Source: Palsa-504 sp963834685
GTDB lineage: Bacteria > Actinomycetota > Actinomycetes > Streptosporangiales > Streptosporangiaceae
DNA: 64,000 nucleotides
Assembly (NCBI GenBank): GCA_963834685.1
Contig: CAWICW010000015.1
Span: forward strand, 1-64,000
Reading direction: 5' to 3'
Shown here: positions 51,486 to 59,592 of the stretch, one piece after another
Layout of the letters: every line of letters begins with the position of its first letter
How positions within the stretch are numbered: the stretch's first letter is position 1
Made by a program: the position numbers and the translations under genes
Notes under the pieces: model-generated
The model's input: the letters and a program-made list of their open reading frames with translations, nothing else
Told to the model about the DNA's origin: nothing
The model's database searches: none

Positions 51486-52136
51486 CCGTGCCAGCAGCAG
51501 GTGCCAGTAGTGGTCGGCGTCGGCCTCGTCGGCGACGGCGAACCCGGCGGCGGCCAGCCAGCGGCGCACCTGGTCGCGGGGCGGGTAGTAGTGGTAGCCG
51601 CCGCCGCCGGTCACCTCCCCCGGCACCTGGCGCGGGTCGGCCGGCGGGGGCAGCGGCCCGTCGGGGAGCTCCACGGTGACATACGCCGGCGCCTGGCCGG
51701 CCAGCACGCCGGCCAGGCCGGCCGCGACGCCCGGCCAGTCCTCGGGGGCCACGCACTCCAGCGCGTCGACGCACAGCAGCCCGTCGAACCGGTCCGGCAG
51801 GGCGGCCAGATCCTGCAGGGCGAGCACGCGGGTCGGGACCTCGGGGTGCTTGCGGCGGGCCTGGGCCAGCATCCCGGCCGACTGGTCCACGCCGGTGACC
51901 CGGAGCCCGGCCGCGAGCAGCGCGGGCCAGTACTTGCCGGTGCCGCAGGCCGCGTCGAGCACCGCGCCGCCCTGGCGGACCAGCCCGGCCAGCCGGGCCA
52001 CGAACGCGGCGTGCGAGGGGCTGATCGCGCCCCAGTCCTCGTCGTAGCGAGGGCTGTGGATGGTGTCGAACCGGCGGGTGCTGGCGGCCCGGCGTTCGGC
52101 TACGAAGGCCCGCCGGTCAGCAGGCGGCACGCTCAC
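51471..52136 (-). CDS. class I SAM-dependent methyltransferase
   Basis: 221 aa. SAM motif I AVLDAACGTGKYWPALLAAG at about 58-77, then VTGVDQSAGMLAQARRKHPE and the strand-4 segment FDGLLCVDALECVAPEDWPG. The C-terminal half (GGGYHYYPPRDQVRRWLAAA) is shared by a group of actinomycete methyltransferases of unknown substrate. It ends inside the dispersed repeat element. The next gene upstream on the same strand, an SDR, ends 30 nt away, so the two may be co-transcribed. Confidence 0.85.
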   Translation of the reverse strand: MSVPPADRRAFVAERRAASTRRFDTIHSPRYDEDWGAISPSHAAFVARLAGLVRQGGAVLDAACGTGKYWPALLAAGLRVTGVDQSAGMLAQARRKHPEVPTRVLALQDLAALPDRFDGLLCVDALECVAPEDWPGVAAGLAGVLAGQAPAYVTVELPDGPLPPPADPRQVPGEVTGGGGYHYYPPRDQVRRWLAAAGFAVADEADADHYWHLLLARTTDR

Positions 52137-52166
52137 ATCTACTGCATGTGCCCCCGATCGGGGCGG

Positions 52167-52970
52167 TTATTCAGTTGCGCCTACGCCGAGCCCTTCGACC
52201 GGGCCTGACCAGCCGGCCGTCAGGCCGATGCCGCCGGGCACCTCGACGACGGTGCCGGTGATGCCCGCGGCCGCGTCGGAGAGCAGGAACGCGACCCGGT
52301 CGGCGGCCTCGGCGGCGCTGGCGAACCGGCGCAGCGCGATCGCCTCGGTCAGCCGGGCCGTGGTTCCTTCCGGCCAGATGGGGGTCATATCGGTCCGGCT
52401 GACGTGCGCGCCGGGCGTGACGGCGTTGGCCTGGATGCCGTACCGGCTGGTCTGAGTGGCCAGCGCCCTGGTGAATCCGGCGATCCCGGCCCGGGTCGCG
52501 CCGAAGCGGCCGACTGTCGTGGCGCCGTAGACGCCCGATACCGAGGAGACGGCGACGATCCGTCCCGACTGCCGTTCCATCATCGCGGGCAGGACGGCCC
52601 GGCACAGGTGGAACACGCTATCCAGGCTGGTGTCGGTCACTACCCGCCAGTCGGCGTCCGCGAGCAGCGCGAGCGGCTGGTCCCGGGTGATCCCCGCGCA
52701 GCTCACCACGGCCTGCACCGGTCCCAGGTCCTCCTCCGCGCGCCGGACCCAGGAGGTGACCTCGGCGGCTTCGGTCATGTCGGCCTGGACCGCGAGCACC
52801 CGGGCGCCCAGCTCCGAGGCGGCCTTCTCCGCTTCGACGGCGGCCCGCTCGTCGCGGTGGTGGCAGAAGCTGACGTCCCAGCCGTCCGCGGCCAGCCTGC
52901 GGACCGTGGCCGCGCCGATGCCGCGCGAGCCCCCGCTGACCAGTGCGACCCGGCCGAAACCCTGGCTCAA
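52167..52970 (-). CDS. FabG-like SDR with altered catalytic motif
   Basis: 267 aa. The cofactor motif VSGGSRGIGAATVRRLAADG is at about 9-28, CAGI at about 87-90, catalytic Ser region VSSVSGVYG and the final VEVPGGIGL. It matches 3-oxoacyl-ACP-reductase-like SDRs. However, where Y-x-x-x-K is expected it reads F-G-A-T-R (VGRFGATRAGIAGF), so both the catalytic Tyr and Lys are replaced. It may be inactive, or have another role such as a subunit of a heteromeric enzyme. Start TTG 52970 after GGGGAGAGGG. Upstream lies a GTTAACG palindrome. Confidence 0.85.
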   Translation of the reverse strand: MSQGFGRVALVSGGSRGIGAATVRRLAADGWDVSFCHHRDERAAVEAEKAASELGARVLAVQADMTEAAEVTSWVRRAEEDLGPVQAVVSCAGITRDQPLALLADADWRVVTDTSLDSVFHLCRAVLPAMMERQSGRIVAVSSVSGVYGATTVGRFGATRAGIAGFTRALATQTSRYGIQANAVTPGAHVSRTDMTPIWPEGTTARLTEAIALRRFASAAEAADRVAFLLSDAAAGITGTVVEVPGGIGLTAGWSGPVEGLGVGATE

Positions 52971-53053
52971 CGCTTCACCCTCTCCCCGGACGCAACAAAC
53001 ATTGCCACGCCCGACCGCCCAGAGGCTCCCGCGGTGGCACAAGGTAACATCTT

Positions 53054-53080
53054 CGTTAACTGAAAGTGAACGTTAACGTT
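53054..53080. promoter_or_regulatory. GTTAAC-based operator-like palindromes between the SDR and M20 genes
   Basis: CGTTAAC (53054-53060) is mirrored by GTTAACG (53072-53078), and AACGTTAACGTT (53069-53080) is itself a perfect 12-bp palindrome. The AT-rich context upstream of the SDR gene suits binding of a TetR/FadR-type regulator, not encoded nearby. Confidence 0.5.
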
Positions 53081-53225
53081 TAGTTATAGCGTGCCGGCCT
53101 GCCCTCCGCCCGCTCAGGGTCCACTTCGGACCCGGCGTGGCGTGTCCTAGGCTGCCAGCGTGGACCCACTACGCGTGCCCGAGGTGACGGTGGCCGCGGC
53201 CGGCCTGCTCCCCCGGGGGTTCTAG

Positions 53226-54563
53226 GTGGCCGGAACCGAGGCCGCGCGGTTCGCCGCCGACCTGATCAGGATCGACACCACCAACCGGGGCGGCGGGGAC
53301 GGCCGGGAGCGCCCGGCCGCGGAGTACGTGGCGGCCCGGCTGGCCGAGGCCGGGATCGAGCCGGCGCTGCTGGAGTCCGCGCCGGGGCGCGCGAACGTGG
53401 TGGCGCGGGTCAGCGGCCGCGAGCCCGGCGCGGCGGCGCTGCTGGTACACGGGCACCTGGACGTGGTGCCGGCGGACCCGTCGTCGTGGACCGTGCCCCC
53501 GTTCGCGGGCGAGATCCGCGACGGCGTGCTGTGGGGACGCGGCGCGGTGGACATGAAGAACGCCGACGCGGTGCTGCTCGCGGTGGTCAGCCAGTGGGCC
53601 CGGGATGGCGTCCGCCCGCGGCGCGACGTCGTGCTCGCGTTCACCGCGGACGAGGAGGACACCGCGGAGTACGGGGCCCAGTGGCTGGTCGAGCGGCACC
53701 CGGACCTGTTCGAAGGCTGCACCGAGGCGGTCGGGGAATCGGGGGCCTTCACCTTTCACGCGGGCCCGGGGCAGCGGCTGTACCCCATCGCCTCGGCCGA
53801 GCGGGGCACCGCCTGGCTGCGGCTGACGGCCCGGGGCCGGGCGGGTCACGGAGCCAAGCCGAACCCGGAGAACGCGGTGACGCGGCTGAGCGCGGCGATG
53901 GCCAGGATCGGCATCCACCGCTGGCCGGTCCGGCTGATCCCGACCGTGCAGGCCGCGGTCGAGGCCATCGCGGCCGCGGCCGGGCAGCCCCCGCCGCAGG
54001 GCGGCCCGGACACACTGCCGCAGGGCGGCTTCGGCGCCCTGGAGGCCGAGGATCTGCTGGCGTACCTGGGCCCGGCGGCGGCCCTGGTGGCCGGCACGAT
54101 CCGCAACAGCGCCAACCCGACCATGCTCGCGGCCGGGTACAAGGTCAACGTCATCCCGGACGAGGCGGTCGGCTACGTCGACGGGCGGGTGCTGCCGGGC
54201 TTCGAGGAGGAGTTCCGGCTTGCGTTGGACGAGCTCACCGGACCGGAGGTGAGCTGGGAGTACGCGCACCGGGAGATCCCGCTGGAGGCGCCGCTGGGCG
54301 CTCCGCTGATGGCCAGCATGACCCAGGCCCTGCTGGCCGAGGACCCCGGCGGCACGATCGTGCCGTACTGCATGAGCGGCGGCACCGACGCCAAGCACTT
54401 CGCCCGGCTGGGGATGACCTGCTACGGCTTCACCCCGCTGGTGCTGCCCGAGGGGTACGACTACTACGCCATGTTCCACGGCACCGATGAGCGCATCCCG
54501 CTGTCCGCCCTGGAGTCCGCGGTCCGGATCATGGACCGGTTCCTGACCACCGCGGCCGGCTGA
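53226..54563 (+). CDS. M20/M25/M40-family metallopeptidase (zinc-dependent amidohydrolase)
   Basis: 445 aa, cytosolic. Metal and catalytic motifs are complete: VHGHLDVVPADPSSW (first His plus Asp), WGRGAVDMKN (bridging Asp), TADEEDTAEYGA (catalytic and metal Glu), VGESGAFTF and a late MSGGTDAKHF with the last His. A lid/dimerisation domain is inserted at about 200-330. Likely di- or carboxypeptidase or deacylase of the ArgE/DapE superfamily. Starts at GTG, immediately after a 21-codon frame (53160-53225) whose stop abuts it; that small frame may be a leader or chance. Confidence 0.9.
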   Translation: MAGTEAARFAADLIRIDTTNRGGGDGRERPAAEYVAARLAEAGIEPALLESAPGRANVVARVSGREPGAAALLVHGHLDVVPADPSSWTVPPFAGEIRDGVLWGRGAVDMKNADAVLLAVVSQWARDGVRPRRDVVLAFTADEEDTAEYGAQWLVERHPDLFEGCTEAVGESGAFTFHAGPGQRLYPIASAERGTAWLRLTARGRAGHGAKPNPENAVTRLSAAMARIGIHRWPVRLIPTVQAAVEAIAAAAGQPPPQGGPDTLPQGGFGALEAEDLLAYLGPAAALVAGTIRNSANPTMLAAGYKVNVIPDEAVGYVDGRVLPGFEEEFRLALDELTGPEVSWEYAHREIPLEAPLGAPLMASMTQALLAEDPGGTIVPYCMSGGTDAKHFARLGMTCYGFTPLVLPEGYDYYAMFHGTDERIPLSALESAVRIMDRFLTTAAG

Positions 54564-54763
54564 CGCAGATAGCACAACCATCCGACTGATACCGGCGGTT
54601 GGCTAAAAATTATCCGATTCTTGACCTAGGCTGTTTTCGCAGCTCAGGAGGCCTTTATAGAGGCCGAATGGCAAAGATCCTCCCAATCGGGTGAAGCGGT
54701 GCCTGGTTCCCGTGACGTAAAAGGGGGACATGACAACTGGCTGGTGATGAGCAGGGGGTAGCC
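54564..54763. other. 200-nt leader region before the pseudokinase gene
   Basis: It holds a promoter-like TTGACC and short inverted repeats (GGCCT-TTATAG-AGGCC, then CCCG...GGGG) ahead of the GTAGCC-ATG start. The region is less GC-rich than the coding flanks and could form a structured 5' leader, but it fits no riboswitch class I know. Confidence 0.35.
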
Positions 54764-55723
54764 ATGACGGTCGCCGTGGAAGGTGCCGCTGGGAGTGCCG
54801 GGGTGCCTTACGGCGGGCCCGGGCCGACGATCTGGCTGGGCGGACGCTTCCGGCTTGACGAGCGAGTCACCGCGGCCGACGGGCTGTCGTTGTGGAAAGC
54901 GTCGCTATGGAAGGCCACCGACGAACTGCTCCGCCGGCCGGTTGCCGTCCACCTGCTGCCCCGCGGGGTTCCGGTGCCGGCGCACGTGGTGGAGGCGGTG
55001 CAGGCCGCGGCCCGGATCGGCGATCCGCGCCTGGCCACCATCTACGACACCGACTACCGCATCGAGGGCCCGTACATCGTGTCGGAGTGGACGCCGGGCA
55101 CGTACCTGGAGGACCTGGTGCTGTCCGGGCTGCCCAGCCCGGCGCTGGCCGCCGCCATGATCGCCGACGCCGCGGACGCCCTGGCCGTCGCGCACCAGGC
55201 TGGCCGGCCGCACCTATGCCTGAGCCCGCGCTCGCTGCGCTGGGACGCCGGGAGCGGCCTGAAGATCACCGGGCTCGGCATCGACGCGGCCCTGTCCGGG
55301 ACGCATGCCGCCGACCCGGCCGCGGCCGACACCATGGCGCTGGCCGGGATGCTCTACGCGCTGCTCACCGGGTGCTGGCCCGGCGGCGAGCCCACCGCGC
55401 TGCCGGCCGCGCCGCGGCACAAGGGGCACGTGTACACCCCGCGGCAGGTCCGGGCCGGCGTGCCCGGCGTCCTGGACGCGATCACCTGCCACGCCCTCCG
55501 GCTGCAGCCGCCGACCGCCCCGCGGGCGGTGCTCACGCCGGCCGGGCTGGCCATGGCCCTGCGCTCGGTGCAGCGGCCCTCGTATTCCTCGTTCAACCCG
55601 GCCGAGCCGGCGGGCTGCACCCCGGTCCTGGCTCAGGACACCATGTCCCGGCGGCAGGCCCGGCACGCCAGGACCCGGGCCGGGGTCAGGCACCGCACGA
55701 CGCTGGTGCGCCCGGCGGCGTAA
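54764..55723 (+). CDS. protein-kinase-like pseudokinase
   Basis: 319 aa. The fold follows a Ser/Thr kinase: N-lobe strands (IWLGGRFRLDERVTAADGLS), a hinge (IVSEWTPGTYLEDLVLSG) and a C-lobe with IADAADALAVAHQAGRPHLC. The catalytic pieces are missing: the HRD motif is replaced by HLCLSP, DFG by TGLGI, and no clear glycine loop or APE is visible. So it probably cannot phosphorylate. Similar pseudokinases in actinomycetes bind FHA proteins or the MurJ flippase region, though no such gene is adjacent here. Soluble, no TM segment. Function inferred only from fold. Confidence 0.75.
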   Translation: MTVAVEGAAGSAGVPYGGPGPTIWLGGRFRLDERVTAADGLSLWKASLWKATDELLRRPVAVHLLPRGVPVPAHVVEAVQAAARIGDPRLATIYDTDYRIEGPYIVSEWTPGTYLEDLVLSGLPSPALAAAMIADAADALAVAHQAGRPHLCLSPRSLRWDAGSGLKITGLGIDAALSGTHAADPAAADTMALAGMLYALLTGCWPGGEPTALPAAPRHKGHVYTPRQVRAGVPGVLDAITCHALRLQPPTAPRAVLTPAGLAMALRSVQRPSYSSFNPAEPAGCTPVLAQDTMSRRQARHARTRAGVRHRTTLVRPAA

Positions 55724-55739
55724 GCCGCCGCCCGCGGGG

Positions 55740-57377
55740 CTACTCGGGGGCGAGGAGGAAACGGACCCGGTCCTGGCCCAGCGCCAGCAGCAGCGTGGGC
55801 AGCCGCGGGCCGGTGTCCTTGCCGATGAGCAGCTGGTACAGCAGCGCGAACCAGGCTTTCTGGGCTGCCTTCACCTCGTCGGTCGGCGGAGCGCTGATGG
55901 GCAGCCCGCGCAGGAGCCTCGGGATGCCGTACAGCAGGATGGTCAGGCCCTCCAGGGACCAGTCGTCGGCCATGCGCTCGGTCAGCAGCTTGACGGCCTG
56001 GCGTTCGGACTCGGTCAGCGCCGCGAGCCGGTCGGTGTCGGGCTGGTCGCGGATCTGGGTGCGGTCCTTGACCGGGACGTATCCGGTGACCCAGGCCTGG
56101 GCGCAGTCCAGCCGCGGCCGGACCTCGTCCAGGGTGGCGACCGGGTCGTCCGCGGTCAGGTCTTTGATGATCCGCAGCATCTGCGCCTCGTCGCCGGCCG
56201 TGATGTCGGCCACCGAGGCCAGGGTGCGGAAGGGCAGCGGGCGCGGCGTGGCCGGAAGCGGCCCGTCGGAGGTGCTGGACGCGCGGACGAAGTTGGCGTA
56301 GGAAGCCTGTTCGGCGTTGCCCTCGGCCACCTTCAGGCTCAGCGCGTCCCATTCGTCGTAGATCCGGCCCACCTCGGCGTCGAAGGCCAGGGTGATGGAC
56401 TGCTCGGGACGGCGCCGCGCGTACAGCCAGCGCAGCAGCGGGGCCTCGAAGATCTCCAGCGCGTCGCCCGGGGTCGGCGCGCCGCCGCGGGACCCGCTCA
56501 GCTTCGAGGACCCTTTGGTGCCGACGAAGGCGTACCCGAAGTGCAGCGGCATCTCGCCGCCGAAGATCGCCGTGACCAATTCCCCGCCGACGGTGAAGCT
56601 GGACCCGGGCGAGGCGTGGTCGGCCCCGGCGGGCTCGAACGTCACCTGCTCGTAGGCCCACCGCATCGGCCAGTCAACCTTCCAGGCCAGCTTCCCGGCC
56701 ACCTCGGCGATCGGCACGGGACCGACCACCGCGCCGCAGGCACAGGTGTAGGTGATCTCGGTGGTGTCATCGTCGAAGGCGGTCACGGTGGTGTCGTCCC
56801 GCCCGCAGGCCGCGCAGTACGGCCGGAACGGGTAGTAGACCGCGGTCCGCGGGCCGTCGTCGTCGTCGGTGTCGCCGCGCTTGGTGCGGAACCTGGCCAG
56901 GACCGCGCCGATGTCAGCTCGGCGCCGCATGGCGAGCACGATCTGCGCCGCGTACGCGCCGGAGGTGTACATCTCGGTCTGGCTGATCTCGGTGACCTGG
57001 ACCCCGAGGCGGTCCAGTGAGTCGCGCAAGGGCTCCTTGAAGTGCTCGGCGAAGTTCTCGTGCTGGCCGCACGGGTCGGGCACGCCGGTCAGCGGGCGGC
57101 CGATGTACTCGGCGAGCGAGTCGGGCAGCCCGGCCGGGACCCGGCGCAGCCGGTCGTAGTCGTCCCAGGACAAGATGTGCCGGCACGGCGCGCCGTTCCG
57201 CCGCACCTCGTCCGCGACCAGGTGCGGGGTCATCAGCTCACGCAGGTTCCCCAGGTGCACCGGCCCGGACGGGCTGATCCCCGACGCGCAGGTCGGAACG
57301 TCGCCGGGATGCCGGCGTTCCCCCTCCGTGCGCACCTGGGCCGCCGTGCGCGCCACCCAGTCTTCGGCCGCTGCCAC
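55740..57377 (-). CDS. lysS: lysyl-tRNA synthetase, class I
   Basis: 545 aa. The class I Rossmann motif HxGN is in SGISPSGPVHLGNLRELMTP (about 33-52). The KMSKS-like loop is KGSSKLSGSRGG (about 285-296). A zinc ribbon (CAACGRDD...CACGAV, about 180-210) lies between them. Class I LysRS charges tRNA-Lys and is the archaeal-type enzyme kept by some actinomycetes instead of the common class II form. The C-terminal alpha-helical anticodon-binding part follows to residue 545. Read with the small gene upstream (74 nt away). Confidence 0.93.
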   Translation of the reverse strand: MAAAEDWVARTAAQVRTEGERRHPGDVPTCASGISPSGPVHLGNLRELMTPHLVADEVRRNGAPCRHILSWDDYDRLRRVPAGLPDSLAEYIGRPLTGVPDPCGQHENFAEHFKEPLRDSLDRLGVQVTEISQTEMYTSGAYAAQIVLAMRRRADIGAVLARFRTKRGDTDDDDGPRTAVYYPFRPYCAACGRDDTTVTAFDDDTTEITYTCACGAVVGPVPIAEVAGKLAWKVDWPMRWAYEQVTFEPAGADHASPGSSFTVGGELVTAIFGGEMPLHFGYAFVGTKGSSKLSGSRGGAPTPGDALEIFEAPLLRWLYARRRPEQSITLAFDAEVGRIYDEWDALSLKVAEGNAEQASYANFVRASSTSDGPLPATPRPLPFRTLASVADITAGDEAQMLRIIKDLTADDPVATLDEVRPRLDCAQAWVTGYVPVKDRTQIRDQPDTDRLAALTESERQAVKLLTERMADDWSLEGLTILLYGIPRLLRGLPISAPPTDEVKAAQKAWFALLYQLLIGKDTGPRLPTLLLALGQDRVRFLLAPE

Positions 57378-57451
57378 GGGACAGGCCTCCTCCGTCGTCG
57401 TTCGCAGGCATCAGCGTACAAGCAATCGGCGTGATGACCGGAGGGCTCCCC

Positions 57452-57868
57452 TCAGGGCAGGAAGCCGGATTCGGTCCAGCGCTTGAACACCTCGACCCGC
57501 TCGGCGGGCCAGGCGCCGTCGCAGGGCATGGTGCCCCGGCTGAGCTGTTCGAGGATCTCGGCCGCGTGCGCCTGCACGTCGTCGCGGGACCACAGGTCGA
57601 ACGCGAACTCCATCGACTTGCGGTCGTGCTCGCGGAACAGCGGCTTGATGTTCGCCTCGAAGCTCACCGTCTCGTCGGGTCCGGGCAACGGGATCGCCTC
57701 CTGATCGTCGACGCTACTAGTGTGGGCGGGCGCCTCGGCGGGCGGTCCGGCGGGACCCCAGTCCCACGCGGGCGAGGGTGGGCCGGGGACTCGCGACGTC
57801 CACTCCAGGTAGGACGTGAGCGCCCCGCGGAACTGCGGATCGGCGGGCAGCATGGTCTCGTCGCTCAT
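57452..57868 (-). CDS. small protein with conserved C-terminal PCDGAWP domain, function unknown
   Basis: 138 aa. The first 60 residues are Pro-rich. The second half (VSFEANIKPLFREHDRKSME, SRDDVQAHAAEILEQL, TMPCDGAWPAERVEVFKRW) is a short domain I recognise as recurrent in actinomycete proteins, sometimes attached to globins or found alone. The single Cys in MPCDGAWP and the pattern resemble c-type-cytochrome-like fragments, but no CxxCH is present, so heme attachment is unlikely. No catalytic assignment. It is 74 nt upstream of lysS on the same strand. Confidence 0.65.
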   Translation of the reverse strand: MSDETMLPADPQFRGALTSYLEWTSRVPGPPSPAWDWGPAGPPAEAPAHTSSVDDQEAIPLPGPDETVSFEANIKPLFREHDRKSMEFAFDLWSRDDVQAHAAEILEQLSRGTMPCDGAWPAERVEVFKRWTESGFLP

Positions 57869-58010
57869 GTCTGGTCAGGCCTCCCTGGGCCCATTGTGTC
57901 CACGGTGACCGTGCCCGCGTGGCGGTTGGGGTTGCGCTCTGGATGAACAGCGAACCGCGGCACCGGTAGCCTGGCCGGGTTGATCTGGGTGGCGCTTCGG
58001 GGAGAGGCCG

Positions 58011-59582
58011 GTGGGAGAGCAGGAGCTTTTTACGCTGGCAGTGGCGATCGCCGCGGTGATGATCATCGGCCGGGCGATCGCCAGCCGGCTCGGGGTGCCA
58101 GAGCCGATCGTGCTGGTCGTGCTCGGCATCCTGGCCAGCCTGATCCCGCGGATGCCGGTGATCGACCTGCACCCGGACATCGTGCTGCTGGTATTCGTGC
58201 CGCCGCTGGTCTACTACGCCGCGTTCCTCAGCGGGCCCCGGGAGACCAGGGAGAACGCGGTCCCGATCACCGGGCTGGCGTTCGGCGCGACCGCGGTCAC
58301 CATCGTGGGGGTGGGCTGGGTGACCCGGCTGCTCCTGCCCGGCCTGGGCTGGGCGGCCGCGCTGGCGTTCGCCGCCGCGGTCGCGCCCACCGATGCGGTG
58401 GCCGCGACGTCCGTGATGGCCCGGCTGGGCGCGCCGCACCGCGTGGTCACCATTGTCGAAGGCGAGAGCCTGATCAACGACGGGGTCGCGCTGACCGTGT
58501 TCGGGCTGGCCGTCGAGGCGATGGCGCATCCGTTCATGTTCGGCCACGGCGTGCTGCGGCTGGTCGAGGTTGTCGGCGGCGGGATCGCCTACGGGCTGGT
58601 CGTGGCGGTGGCGATCGGTCACCTGCGCAGGCGCATCCACGACCCCTCGATCCAGATCCTGGTCTCGCTCATCACCCCGTTCGTGGCCTACATTCCGGCC
58701 GAGCAGCTGGACGTGTCCGGCGTGCTGGCCGCCGTGGTGGCCGGAGCCTACCTCGGCACCCGGGCCGAGGGCCTGGTCCAGCCGGCGTCGCGGGTAGCCG
58801 GCACCTTGTTCTGGCAGATGCTCATCTTCCTGCTGGAGTCGACGCTGTTCGTGCTGGTCGGCCTGGAGCTGCGGTCGATCGTCGGGCACCTGTCCAGCAC
58901 GCACGGGGCGGCGTGGCTGGCGGGCGCGGGCGCCGCGGTGGTGGCCGCGGTGATCGCGATCCGGCTGGGCTGGGAACTGGTCGTCGCGCCGCTGGCCCGG
59001 TTCCTGCCCGGACGGCTGTCCACGTTCGTCCGCAACCCGTTGCGGCAGCGGCTGGTCATCGGATGGGCCGGAATGCGCGGCGCGATCTCGCTGGCTGTCG
59101 CGCTCAGCCTGCCCTTGACGCTGAACGGGCGGCCGTTCGGCGAACGGTCCACGCTGATCTTCCTGGCCGCGGTCGTGGTGGTGGTCACGCTGGTCGGCCA
59201 GGGCCTGACGCTCGGCCCGCTGGTGCGCGCCCTGGGACTGGCGCAAAGCGAGCAGCGGCAGCGGGCGGAGGCGTCCGCGCGCGCCAAGGTCACCGAGGCC
59301 GGGCTCGCCCGCCTCGACGAGCTGGCCGAGGCGGGGCAGGTGGACGAGGACACGGCCAACCTCTACCGCCAGCTGTTCGAGATGCGGCTGGAGCGGGTCC
59401 GAGTGGCGCTGGGTGATGCCAGCGCGGATGACGTGCCCGACACCAGCGAGCTCCGTCAGGAACTCCTCCGCGCCCAGCGGGACAGGCTCGCCAGGCTCTA
59501 CCGCGACGGCAAGATCAGCGACGACATCCGCCGCTCCATCTCCCGCAGCCTCGACATCCAGGAACCGCACTCGTTCCGCTGA
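58011..59582 (+). CDS. CPA1-family Na+/H+ antiporter (NhaP-like)
   Basis: 523 aa. About 12 membrane helices. The ion-binding region reads AAAVAPTDAVAATSVM (about 125-140) with the essential Asp-containing PTDAVA, followed by EGESLINDGVALTVF (ND motif) and late GWAGMRGAISLAVALSLPL. The cytosolic C-terminus (about 415-523) is a charged helical tail. The protein exchanges Na+ or K+ for H+ to control pH and salt. GTG 58011 is the start, preceded by GGGGAGAGG. Confidence 0.92.
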   Translation: MGEQELFTLAVAIAAVMIIGRAIASRLGVPEPIVLVVLGILASLIPRMPVIDLHPDIVLLVFVPPLVYYAAFLSGPRETRENAVPITGLAFGATAVTIVGVGWVTRLLLPGLGWAAALAFAAAVAPTDAVAATSVMARLGAPHRVVTIVEGESLINDGVALTVFGLAVEAMAHPFMFGHGVLRLVEVVGGGIAYGLVVAVAIGHLRRRIHDPSIQILVSLITPFVAYIPAEQLDVSGVLAAVVAGAYLGTRAEGLVQPASRVAGTLFWQMLIFLLESTLFVLVGLELRSIVGHLSSTHGAAWLAGAGAAVVAAVIAIRLGWELVVAPLARFLPGRLSTFVRNPLRQRLVIGWAGMRGAISLAVALSLPLTLNGRPFGERSTLIFLAAVVVVVTLVGQGLTLGPLVRALGLAQSEQRQRAEASARAKVTEAGLARLDELAEAGQVDEDTANLYRQLFEMRLERVRVALGDASADDVPDTSELRQELLRAQRDRLARLYRDGKISDDIRRSISRSLDIQEPHSFR

Positions 59583-59592
59583 CCCGTCCCGG

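Noticed and set aside
53160..53225. 21-codon leader ORF just before the M20 peptidase gene
   Set aside because: No ribosome site and no regulatory codon pattern; mentioned with the peptidase only.
54564..54763. possible c-di-GMP or c-di-AMP riboswitch before the pseudokinase gene
   Set aside because: Some GGCAAA- and GGTTCCCG-like bits occur, but the conserved core of either class cannot be laid out.
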